Source: JADMIH01 sp036399775 (GTDB lineage: Bacteria; Chloroflexota; Chloroflexia; QHBQ01; JADMIH01). From it: DNA of 64,000 nucleotides. The stretch spans positions 8,210 to 72,209 of the forward strand of contig DASWMJ010000065.1 in assembly GCA_036399775.1 (NCBI GenBank). The letters are read 5' to 3'. Below are positions 57,158 to 64,000 of the stretch, one piece after another. How positions within the stretch are numbered: the first letter of the stretch is position 1; each line of letters opens with the position of its first letter. A program made the position numbers and the translations under genes. The notes beneath the pieces were generated by a model. That model was not told the origin of the DNA and did no database searches. It saw only the letters and a program-made list of their open reading frames with translations.

Positions 57158-57475
57158 GGTTCATATGCGGGAAATTGTAGACAGCGAATTATACCGAGCG
57201 TGCGGACCATAGGTCAAACAACAGCGCTCGAAGGCCACCTATCCGGCGCATGGCGCGATATAATGCAGCGAACAGGCTGGTAACTGCGTAATAGATGTTA
57301 TCAGTGGTGATATGAATAGACAAGAACCATCGCCTTGCTTCAAAATCGGCGCAAATTATGTTATCCTATCAAAGCGAATTGGGCTATACTATTGGTAGTG
57401 TTGGTTATGGATTACGTAGCACCCTTGGAAGCAGATTCGCTGACTGGGGAGCAATACTCAGCATAGGAGAGAACA
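57158..57475. other. Intergenic region, partly duplicated at 59.3 kb
   Basis: AT-richer than its neighbours. The piece around 57284-57400 (GCGTAATAGATGTTATCAG, CAAATTATGTTATCC, GGGCTATACTAT) reappears, diverged, at 59325-59440. GATATAATG near 57248 and GCTATACTAT near 57382 look like -10 boxes. Confidence 0.5.
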
Positions 57476-58180
57476 TTGGAATTAGCGAAGATTAAGTTGA
57501 TCTCTATACTGTTGATTGCCCTGCTTACAGGTTGTGACATGGCAGGTTCGCCGACGCCATCACCCATAACTCCAGAAATGCGCTCCCCCACAGCAGCACC
57601 TCCGGTGAGTGAGACAATGGTATCAGTTCCTACAGATACCGTTGTACCAAGCGAAGTCCCTGTGCCGACTGAGCCGCCGGTCCCCCCAACAGACACGCCT
57701 CTAGCTCCGGTTGAAGCTACTCCATCCTTGGAGTCCGGCGGGCTGGGTCTTACAAAAGCTGCCTGGGAACAGTTGCATGGCTCTGGCACTCAGGGAATAA
57801 TTGGACAAGCTTATGAGAACCAAAAGTATGATGTCTCTTTCTCCGGCTCAGAGAGCACAGGCCCAATTAATATGCTATGGGTCTACTACCGTCCAACAGG
57901 GGCAACTCTAGAGGTAGCGCGTGCTGAGAGTAAGCTGCTCATTCCAAAAGACGCCCAACTGATCAGGCAACCGAATCAGCAAGATACGGGGGTTTTATAT
58001 GTGGTGGACGAATATATGAGTCCATCACTTGTAGGTCTCTATCAGCCAATTCAATTAGGAAAGACGAGTTTGGACCCGTGGAAAGGCGCGGAACCTGGGA
58101 CATTCTATGTAATGTTCAAACAGTTTCCTGAAGGCATCCCCTCCTTCGTTATAAACATTGGCAGCTTTGAAGGTCCATAA
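57476..58180 (+). CDS. Lipoprotein, unknown
   Basis: 234 residues. Lipoprotein signal with lipobox LLTGC (Cys near 20), then a Pro/Thr/Val linker (to about 85) and a globular domain (from about 90: AAWEQLHGSGTQGIIGQAYENQKYDVSFSGSE, MLWVYYRPTGATLEVARAESKLLIPKDAQLI). Start is TTG with AGGAGA 5 bases upstream. The globular part has a decayed duplicate at 59443. Function unknown; surface protein. Confidence 0.75.
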   Translation: MELAKIKLISILLIALLTGCDMAGSPTPSPITPEMRSPTAAPPVSETMVSVPTDTVVPSEVPVPTEPPVPPTDTPLAPVEATPSLESGGLGLTKAAWEQLHGSGTQGIIGQAYENQKYDVSFSGSESTGPINMLWVYYRPTGATLEVARAESKLLIPKDAQLIRQPNQQDTGVLYVVDEYMSPSLVGLYQPIQLGKTSLDPWKGAEPGTFYVMFKQFPEGIPSFVINIGSFEGP

Positions 58181-58262
58181 CCAGTGGCACGATGACGCCA
58201 ACAATATGGAGTACTTACAGAAGGACACTTGAGCCGTTTTGCAAGGTGGTGCAGCTAAGACT

Positions 58263-59261
58263 ATGGCGAATCCTGAGCATCTGAAGATACTCAAGCAAGG
58301 TATTAGGGTCTGGAATAAATGGAGGAAAGAGCATCCTGATGTATATCCTGATCTTAGTAAGGCAGACCTAAATGGGGCAAACCTTAAGGGAGCAGACCTC
58401 ACTAGCGCAGACTTCAATGGGGCAGACCTCACTAGGGCAGACCTCACTAGGGCAGACCTTATTAAGGCCGATCTCACTAGGGCAGATTTCCTTGGGGCAC
58501 AGTTAAAAAGGACGAGACTCATAAATACCAGCTTCTCTTCAACTAGGGTTGCAGAGGCCGATTTCACTGAAGCCCGACTTCGGTTTGCTCTGTTCGCCAA
58601 TATGGACTTATCAGCGGCCAGGGGGCTTGAAACCATTTACCATAGTGGACCGTCCACTGTCGGCACCGATACTATATTCAAATCCAAGGGCAGCATCCCG
58701 GAAGTATTCCTCCGGGGCGCAGGTGTGCCGGAAATCCTCATTACCTACCTGCCCTCGCTACTATCGCAAACTATCCAATACTACTCTTGCTTCATTAGCT
58801 ACAGTCATCAAGACAAAGTGTTCGCCCGCCGCTTACATGACACCCTCCAGGGAAGGGGTATCCGCTGCTGGCTGGACGAGCACCAACTTCTTCCGGGCGA
58901 CGACATCTATGAGCAGGTAGACCGGGGAATTCGGCTGTGGGATAAGGTGCTATTGTGCTGTTCGACAAGCTCACTAGAAAGCTGGTGGGTAGAAAATGAG
59001 ATAGAAACGGCCTTCGGCAAAGAACAGGAGTTGATGAAGAAGCGAGGCAAGAGGCTATTGACACTGATACCCCTCAACCTCGATGGCTATCTATTCAAAT
59101 GGGAGAATGGCAAGGCTCAGCAGGTCAAGAATAGGCTAGCTGCCGACTTCAGGGGTTGGGAGAAGGACAACAGCATCTTCGAGAAGCAGGTTGGGCGCGT
59201 GGTGAAGGCGTTGCAGACAGGGGACACAGGAAGGGAGCCTGCGCCAGTGCCGCGTCTCTAG
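58263..59261 (+). CDS. Pentapeptide-repeat TIR-domain protein
   Basis: 332 residues. N-terminal helix region, then a pentapeptide-repeat block (about 30-115; A(D/N)L-based units such as LNGAN, LKGAD, LTRAD repeated), a linker, and a TIR domain (about 175-310): CFISYSHQDKVFARRLHDTLQGRGIRCWLDEHQLLPGDDIYEQVDRGI, and SLESWWVENEIETA with Glu246 at the position of the NADase catalytic Glu. Prokaryotic TIR proteins often cleave NAD+ in phage defence; here activity is inferred. ATG chosen with AAGGTGG upstream; TTG 8 codons earlier is possible. Confidence 0.87.
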   Translation: MANPEHLKILKQGIRVWNKWRKEHPDVYPDLSKADLNGANLKGADLTSADFNGADLTRADLTRADLIKADLTRADFLGAQLKRTRLINTSFSSTRVAEADFTEARLRFALFANMDLSAARGLETIYHSGPSTVGTDTIFKSKGSIPEVFLRGAGVPEILITYLPSLLSQTIQYYSCFISYSHQDKVFARRLHDTLQGRGIRCWLDEHQLLPGDDIYEQVDRGIRLWDKVLLCCSTSSLESWWVENEIETAFGKEQELMKKRGKRLLTLIPLNLDGYLFKWENGKAQQVKNRLAADFRGWEKDNSIFEKQVGRVVKALQTGDTGREPAPVPRL

Positions 59262-59324
59262 GGGAGTTTATAGCCTGGCTAGCATCCGGCACACAGCACA
59301 ATATGATGCAGGGAGCAAGTTCCT

Positions 59325-59715
59325 ACCGCGTAATAGATGTAATCGGTATCAGATAAAGAGACAAACTTAGTATTTTGGTTCGCATTTAAGCAAATTATAC
59401 TATACTATCTAGACAAAGTATGCTATACTATAGGCAACCTGCTCGGAGAGCACAGGCCCAAGCAATATGCTATGGGTCTACTACCGTCTAACAGAAGCAA
59501 CCCTAGAAGTAGCGCGTGTTGAGAGTAAGCTACACATGCCAAAAGACGCTCAACTTATCAGGCAATATAGCCAGCAAGATAAGGGTGTTCTATATGTGGT
59601 GGACCAATTTACGAGTGGATTGCTCGTAGGTCTCATCAGCTCACACCTTCTTCCCAGGCTGCTCTACACCCAACTGCTACGGATGGTAGCCGAAGACAAA
59701 ACCCCATACCCATAA
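59325..59715 (+). pseudogene. Broken duplicate of the lipoprotein gene
   Basis: From 59443 the DNA closely follows 57845 onward (GAGAGCACAGGCCCAA...ATGCTATGGGTCTACTACCG), encoding MLWVYYRLTEATLEVARVESKLHMPKDAQLI in frame, then diverges after about 59640. The upstream region (59325-59440) resembles that of the intact gene. The signal peptide, lipobox and first half are missing, so this is a partial duplication with an internal deletion, probably not functional. Confidence 0.75.
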
Positions 59716-59731
59716 CGGAGGGCTTAACCTA

Positions 59732-60697
59732 ATGAAGAGGATCACATTCGTGTTCGCAACATTAACCCTGCTGCTCATCGGCCTCGCCGTGAGCCTCCAC
59801 TCACCAAAACCCGCCGATGCTCAGGGCACTTACCAGACCTTCACCGAGACCGGCAAAACTGTGCAATACGTTGAGCGTGCCGTCTTCGAGGGCCACCCGG
59901 AGTACCTCGGAGCACACTTCGTGCTACTTTCGCAATCAGGTAACTTCCGCTATCAAACCAAGTACCCCGGTGGCGGTCCTGCCCAGCCTGCGCCTACCCA
60001 GCCGCCCGCCTCCGGGGCTCCAATCGCCACCCCCTGCTCAATCCAGTTCAGCGATGTGCCTGCCGGACCTACCCCACATGTGTTCTACCCTTATATACGC
60101 TGCCTGGCATGCCGGGGCCTCATGGGCGGCTACTCCGACGGCACTTTCCGGCCAGACTACAACATCACACGCGGGCAGCTATCCAAGATAGTGTCCAACG
60201 CCGCAGGCTTCAACGAGCCTGTGTCCGGCCAGAGATTCGAGGACGTGCCTCCCTCCAGCACTTTCTACGAGTACATCGAGAGGCTAGCGGGTAGGGGCAT
60301 CATCGGCGGCTATCCCTGTGTCTCGGACAGCACAAGTGAGCCGTGCGGCGTCCCCCCCAAGCCTTACTTCCGCCCCAATGCTGACGCCACACGCGGGCAA
60401 ATATCGAAGGTAGTATCTGATGCCGCAGGGTTCAACGAAAGCCCAGGAGCACAGATATATGAGGACGTACCTGCTGACCCTCGCCATAAGTTCTACGATT
60501 GGATATGGCGATTGTCGTCAAGACGCATCATGGGCGGATACAAATGCAAAGACAGCGGCACCGTAGATCTGTGCGTGCCAACTTACAACCGCCCCTACTT
60601 CCACCCAGACGACAACGCCACACGCGGCCAGGTCTCCAAGATAGTAGCCAACACCTTCTACCCTGACTGCGAGACACCCAACCGCGCCAAGCCGTAA
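59732..60697 (+). CDS. S-layer homology (SLH) protein with truncated YW/FER repeat
   Basis: 321 residues. Signal peptide to about 30 (ending ADAQG). One shortened YW/FER repeat (about 33-80) in which TGKT is joined directly to VQYVERAVFEGHPE, missing the FxxYW...GGL half. A Pro-rich linker is followed by three SLH domains (about 105-160, 165-240 and 240-312) with FSDVP, FYPYIRCLACRGLMGGYSDGTFRPDYNITRGQLSKIV-type units. SLH domains bind secondary cell-wall polymers, so it should be attached to the envelope. GGAGG-like sequence upstream is weak. Confidence 0.87.
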   Translation: MKRITFVFATLTLLLIGLAVSLHSPKPADAQGTYQTFTETGKTVQYVERAVFEGHPEYLGAHFVLLSQSGNFRYQTKYPGGGPAQPAPTQPPASGAPIATPCSIQFSDVPAGPTPHVFYPYIRCLACRGLMGGYSDGTFRPDYNITRGQLSKIVSNAAGFNEPVSGQRFEDVPPSSTFYEYIERLAGRGIIGGYPCVSDSTSEPCGVPPKPYFRPNADATRGQISKVVSDAAGFNESPGAQIYEDVPADPRHKFYDWIWRLSSRRIMGGYKCKDSGTVDLCVPTYNRPYFHPDDNATRGQVSKIVANTFYPDCETPNRAKP

Positions 60698-61181
60698 ACA
60701 GCCGGGGCTAAATGAGGAAGGGTCCTCCCTTCAGCAGCAAACTGCCGTACTTGCTATAGTTAAACTAGACAAAGGCTCAGGTGTCCTAGCATCTGAGCCT
60801 TTGTCGTGCCTAAACAATGGGGAGATGGAGATACTCCAATCCCGATGCAGTTGCCGCAACACAGCCCGCCCAGGTCACATTTCTTGTTGCGAATTTGCTT
60901 ATCCACACATCCTGTTTGTGCTAGACTGATCTCAATCTGGTGAACAAAGGTGAATGGTGGTGGACGGCGGTGAACAGGATCGGGGGTGGTACAGAGGGTG
61001 AACGGGCATCATGGCAAGTTCTGCCTACTCATGAGAAGAGCAGGGAAACGCGCTATAACGGTATCGCATCCCAGGTAGCATGGCACTTCCCAGGTCGGGC
61101 ATATTTGGTTTTGCATGCCGCCCCACAGAATTGATGTATCACGGTGCGGTACTACCTACATGAGCGTTAATTCGTTATGTA
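60698..61181. other. Intergenic region, no convincing gene
   Basis: Contains the hairpin at 60768-60805. The 64-codon frame at 60940 has no ribosome site and no known pattern. Nothing else identified. Confidence 0.5.
60768..60805. terminator. Stem-loop after SLH gene
   Basis: GACAAAGGCTCAG (60768-60780) pairs exactly with 60793-60805 around a 12-base loop. No strong T-run follows, so termination is possible but not certain. Confidence 0.5.
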
Positions 61182-61241
61182 TTGAGCAATAGCAAGATCA
61201 AGGCTTGCACACGTCCCATTCCAGGAGGATATAAGAAAATC

Positions 61242-62081
61242 ATGGTTGTTGGCATTCAAACTAAGACTCAACAGTATGACATCGCAACGATAATGGGGGG
61301 CCTCTACGGCGACGGCATCATCGGCCTCAAAGGTGCCTTTGAGCGCGGGTGGGTGGAGAAGCTGCACAAAGAGATAGAGCGGCTTTACGAGGACGCGCTC
61401 AGTCGGCCCGGCGGGGCTATAGGGCGGGGTCCGAAGCGCCACTACGTAGAGATACACCCGGAAGACCTGAGCGGCTTCGTGGACCTGGCGACCCACCCCT
61501 GGGTGGTTGCCGTGTCGGAGGCCGTGCTTGGCCCTGACTACAAGATAGTAGAAATAGGCTTCGACGTGCCTAACCCTGGTTCTGCCTACCAGCCCTGGCA
61601 CCGAGACTTCCCATCTCCCCCGGAGACGGTCGGCGAGCGAAGGTTGAACTCACTGGCGTTCAATCTCACCGCTGTTGACGTTTACGAGGATATGGGGCCG
61701 TTCGAGATCGCGCCAGGCACCCAATGGGACAACGGGTCGGACTTTACGCACGAGATGTTCCCGCCAAAGAGCTTCTACCCCCGCTACGAAGAGCGCGTAC
61801 AGCAGAAGATGCCCAAGATGGGTGACATCTCAGTACGCACCGGCCTCACCATCCATCGCGGCTCGCCCAACCGGTCGGACAGGTCCCGCCCGGTGCTCAT
61901 CCTCGGCGTGGTCGCGCCGGACGCGCTCGACCCTGAGGCCCACGACTTGCAGATCACGCGGGCCTACTATTCGGGTTTACCCGAAGAGTTGCGCCGCCAT
62001 CTCGCCTGCACGCTAGTAGACAAGTTGGAGCCGATCCACCAGCGGCACAACATCGAGTTTCTGATGATGGGTGAGGCGTAA
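61242..62081 (+). CDS. Phytanoyl-CoA dioxygenase (PhyH)-family protein
   Basis: 279 residues. Fe(II)/2-oxoglutarate oxygenase of the PhyH type: first iron ligands in WHRDF (His-x-Asp), distal His in TIHRGSPNRSDRSRPV, which also supplies the Arg for 2-oxoglutarate. N-terminal region GAFERGWVEKLHKEIERLYEDAL. Members hydroxylate varied small molecules; substrate here unknown. AGGAGG lies 13-14 bases before the ATG, a long spacing. Confidence 0.85.
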   Translation: MVVGIQTKTQQYDIATIMGGLYGDGIIGLKGAFERGWVEKLHKEIERLYEDALSRPGGAIGRGPKRHYVEIHPEDLSGFVDLATHPWVVAVSEAVLGPDYKIVEIGFDVPNPGSAYQPWHRDFPSPPETVGERRLNSLAFNLTAVDVYEDMGPFEIAPGTQWDNGSDFTHEMFPPKSFYPRYEERVQQKMPKMGDISVRTGLTIHRGSPNRSDRSRPVLILGVVAPDALDPEAHDLQITRAYYSGLPEELRRHLACTLVDKLEPIHQRHNIEFLMMGEA

Positions 62082-62203
62082 CGATCAGCCTTTGCAGTAG
62101 CCTGCCTGCCACTCGGTCTTAAGACTGTTGACAGGCAGGCGCGGGCGTGCTATAAGTAATGCACGGCACCTCCGCAAGATTCTGCGAAAGGAGGAAATGG
62201 CAC

Positions 62204-62299
62204 ATGGGCGACAAGAGTCCCAAAAACAACGACAAGAAGCGGAAGCAGCAGACCCAGCAAGCATCGAAGGAAAACAAGGCCGCCAAGAAGCAAGCCTGA
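62204..62299 (+). CDS. Small basic protein MGDKSPK family, 31 residues
   Basis: Reads MGDKSPKNNDKKRKQQ..., then Gln/Ala/Ser/Lys-rich to the TGA at 62297. Preceded by AAAGGAGGAAAT at proper distance. Tiny MGDKSPK-starting proteins of this composition recur in many bacteria (my recollection), though their function is unknown. Too short for standard gene finders. Strongly charged, probably disordered. Confidence 0.7.
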   Translation: MGDKSPKNNDKKRKQQTQQASKENKAAKKQA

Positions 62300-62375
62300 G
62301 ACTGCATGCACAACGCAATTGGTCACGGCGGGGCGACCTCATGTGCCACGCGCACATGTAACGTCGCCCCCACCG

Positions 62376-63683
62376 TTATTCAGCCCGCAAACTCCTCTCC
62401 TTCAGCCACTCCTCGACAAACCTCTCCTCATCTTCCTTCTCCTCTACCCTCCCATCCAGTTTAGCCGCCAGCAGCTCTTCAAGCGCCTGCCTGTATACAG
62501 GCCCCTGTGGCACGCCTAGACGCTTCAAGTAATCGCCGCCCACAGATGGCTTCACATACCGCCCTTTCGCTAGGTAATCCTGTAGGCGCTGCCAGGGCAC
62601 AGCGTCTGCGGCGAGGGCTTCGATACGCCCATATGCCTCCAATGCATTAGCGTCCAGATCGCGCAGTAGATTATAGGTCTGCGACGGCGATTGCCCCTCT
62701 TCGCCCAGGCGCGACCATAGTTGAGTAAGTTGCGCGGCGTCTCGCATGAGCCTGATGTGGGGTGCATTCAGCTTGAGCCATCTCGCCAGGCGCTCGGCCT
62801 CGCCAGGATCGGCGGCGAACTCTGCGGCTATAGCGGCAAGGTAGGTGTCGCGCCTCTGCGCTGCCGTTATCCGTTCGCTCGCTGTGGGCCGGATATGCCC
62901 CGGCCGGTAGGGCCACGCCAGCCCAGGATAGAGCGAGGCCAGCACGCCCAGCTTGTCCAGCGTCGCCAGTATAGAATCGGCCCCAGGTTCCTCCAGGATA
63001 AGAAGCAGTTCGCGGCTGATGCGGGCCATCGAGACCGTATAGAGCGCGCCGTCCCTCACTGCTTGCAGGATCAACTCAAGCGTGTGCGGTTCGATCTTGC
63101 AACTCAACCGCTCGGCCAGCTTGGCGGCGCGGAAGATGCGCGTCGGGTCGTCTATAAAGCTGCCATCGTGGAGCACGCGGATAAGGTGGGCATGCAGGTC
63201 GAGGAGGCCATCGTGCGGGTCCAGCAAGCCGCCTGGGCCTTCCGGCAGTAGGTGGACCGCCAGGGCGTTGATGGTGAAGTCGCGCCGCGCCATGTCGTCC
63301 TGAATCGTGCCCGGCTCAACGGTGGGGAGCGCGCCCGGCATCTCGTACCGCTCCTTGCGTGCGGTCACGAAGTCAAGGTGGAGGCCCGCGTCGAGGTCGA
63401 GGATGGCGGTGCCGAACGCCTGGTGCGTTTGGATGGACGTGTTTAGCTGCCCGGCCAGCAGCGCGGCCAGCGCAACAGCATCGCCTTCTACCGAAATGTC
63501 TATGTCGTAATCGGGTATCTTCAGGAGCACGTCGCGCACGTATCCGCCTACCAGGTAGATATGCCAGCCGTGCTCTGCCGCGAGAGAGGACGCCCGCACC
63601 AACAGGTCTAGCATTTCGGGCGTAAGCGCCGACGCGAGCCGCTTTTTTATGTAGCTGTTTACATCATCAGGGAGTTCGAGCAC
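62376..63683 (-). CDS. CCA-adding enzyme / poly(A) polymerase family nucleotidyltransferase
   Basis: 436 residues from GTG 63683. Class II nucleotidyltransferase: IYLVGGYVRDVLLKIPDYDIDISVEGD (catalytic DxD), MARRDFTINALAV, DPHDGLLDLHAHLIRVLHDGSFIDDPTRIFRAAKLAERLSCKIEPHT, matching the RRDFxxNA and RxxR motifs. It adds CCA or A tails to tRNA; exact type is unclear. The GTG lies 6 bases after TGCTACAAT, suggesting a leaderless message; a TTG at 63710 lies upstream of this box and is unlikely. Confidence 0.9.
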   Translation of the reverse strand: MLELPDDVNSYIKKRLASALTPEMLDLLVRASSLAAEHGWHIYLVGGYVRDVLLKIPDYDIDISVEGDAVALAALLAGQLNTSIQTHQAFGTAILDLDAGLHLDFVTARKERYEMPGALPTVEPGTIQDDMARRDFTINALAVHLLPEGPGGLLDPHDGLLDLHAHLIRVLHDGSFIDDPTRIFRAAKLAERLSCKIEPHTLELILQAVRDGALYTVSMARISRELLLILEEPGADSILATLDKLGVLASLYPGLAWPYRPGHIRPTASERITAAQRRDTYLAAIAAEFAADPGEAERLARWLKLNAPHIRLMRDAAQLTQLWSRLGEEGQSPSQTYNLLRDLDANALEAYGRIEALAADAVPWQRLQDYLAKGRYVKPSVGGDYLKRLGVPQGPVYRQALEELLAAKLDGRVEEKEDEERFVEEWLKERSLRAE

Positions 63684-63689
63684 AGGTAG

Positions 63690-63698
63690 ATTGTAGCA
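63690..63698 (-). promoter_or_regulatory. Extended -10 promoter of the nucleotidyltransferase gene
   Basis: Minus strand TGCTACAAT, six bases, then GTG. Supports the GTG start. Confidence 0.5.
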
Positions 63699-63752
63699 CA
63701 GGGGAGGCAAAGGCCGTGCCTCTATTGGCCGAGCAATACCCGGACGAGGAAT

Positions 63753-63867
63753 GCCCGGCGACTGAAGTCGCGGGCAACCTCTACAAAGTCGCCCTTCGGC
63801 GACTACCCTATTACTCTATCCTTCATAGTCCGCGCAGGCGGACTTCGTTTCTGTTGCCCGCGACTGA
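63753..63867. repeat. Compound palindrome GCCCGGCGACT (copy 4, right end cut)
   Basis: GCCCGGCGACTGAAGTCGCGGGC, GTCGCCCTTCGGCGAC, GTCCGCGCAGGCGGAC, TGTTGCCCGCGACTGAAAC; the final GTCGCCGGGC arm is missing. The rest of the window to 64000 shows no gene. Confidence 0.75.
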
Positions 63868-64000
63868 AACGTTTGGTGTGAGATAGAAGAGGTACACATT
63901 ACCAATCACCAATCCCATAGGTCAACGAAAGCAAGGTGGGGACGACCAAGCTGAGTGTTGAGCCAGATGCAGAAGTTGTGCAGCCCCACTTTGGCTGCCA

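Noticed and set aside
60940..61134. 64-codon open frame
   Set aside because: GTG start without ribosome site, low-complexity GGTGAAC-rich DNA.

Overview
The window looks like a chromosomal segment from an uncultured, GC-rich bacterium, most likely of the Chloroflexota. Pointers are the mix of F420/LLM-type oxidoreductase, SufR-SufC-SufB/D-SufS-SufU iron-sulfur genes, FmdB and Uma2 proteins, GT-C mannosyltransferase-like membrane proteins, secreted proteins with LPXTG-like tails (MPRTG), S-layer homology domains, and intergenic space crowded with short dispersed repeats. This is inference from gene content; no rRNA was seen. Several genes have a -10 box only 6-8 bases before the start codon, suggesting leaderless mRNAs.

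Layout. 1-5.8 kb: a secreted repeat protein, a membrane protein, trigger factor, an LLM oxidoreductase and small exported or membrane proteins. 5.8-14.7 kb (minus strand): an iron-sulfur assembly region. sufR has a good promoter with a palindrome beside it, followed by sufC and a single SufB/SufD-type scaffold, then a terminator. After that comes a compact block zinc ribbon - HicB - HicA - HicB - zinc ribbon - sufS - two membrane proteins - lipoprotein - SufU. 14.9-18 kb: a CopC/repeat/cupredoxin fusion and other exported proteins. 18.1-19.0 kb: tmRNA (ssrA) directly downstream of smpB. 19.2-37.5 kb: a large double-VWA membrane protein, a four-CxxC exported protein, an ABC exporter pair, polyprenol-phosphate glycosyltransferase, three GT-C-like membrane proteins, rpoA standing alone, a Pro/Thr-rich surface protein, a zinc-ribbon membrane protein and a prepilin-peptidase-like protein.

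37.6-41.7 kb is an AT-richer island with a consensus promoter and four co-directional genes: an unknown alpha-helical protein, a QatC-like (QueC-related) ATP-pyrophosphatase, an XRE-HTH/ImmA-like protein whose catalytic Glu is replaced by Ala, and a PIN-type ribonuclease. It resembles known defence parts in a combination I do not recognise, and is the best candidate for an undescribed system.

41.7-57 kb returns to housekeeping: aminotransferase, M42 peptidase, Uma2 protein, FmdB protein, RlmB-type methyltransferase, DUF2203/HTH pair, CBS-rubredoxin protein, glutaredoxin-thioredoxin reductase fusion, GDSL hydrolase, methyltransferase, HAD phosphatase, YfcE-type phosphoesterase and a secreted glycoside hydrolase. 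57-62 kb is accessory: lipoprotein, pentapeptide-TIR protein, a broken duplicate of the lipoprotein, an SLH protein with a damaged repeat, a phytanoyl-CoA dioxygenase-like enzyme and a 31-residue basic protein. A CCA-adding-enzyme/poly(A) polymerase family gene closes the window.

Repeats: (a) a ~60-75-residue protein repeat in four secreted proteins; (b) a ~120-205 bp MITE-like element with a long central hairpin, three copies plus a bare hairpin; (c) four copies of a ~115-130 bp compound palindrome; (d) two copies of a TGTCATTCTGAGCG inverted element; (e) CCCTAAC/CCCTGAC heptamer tracts. I saw no tRNA, rRNA, CRISPR array, transposase or phage gene.
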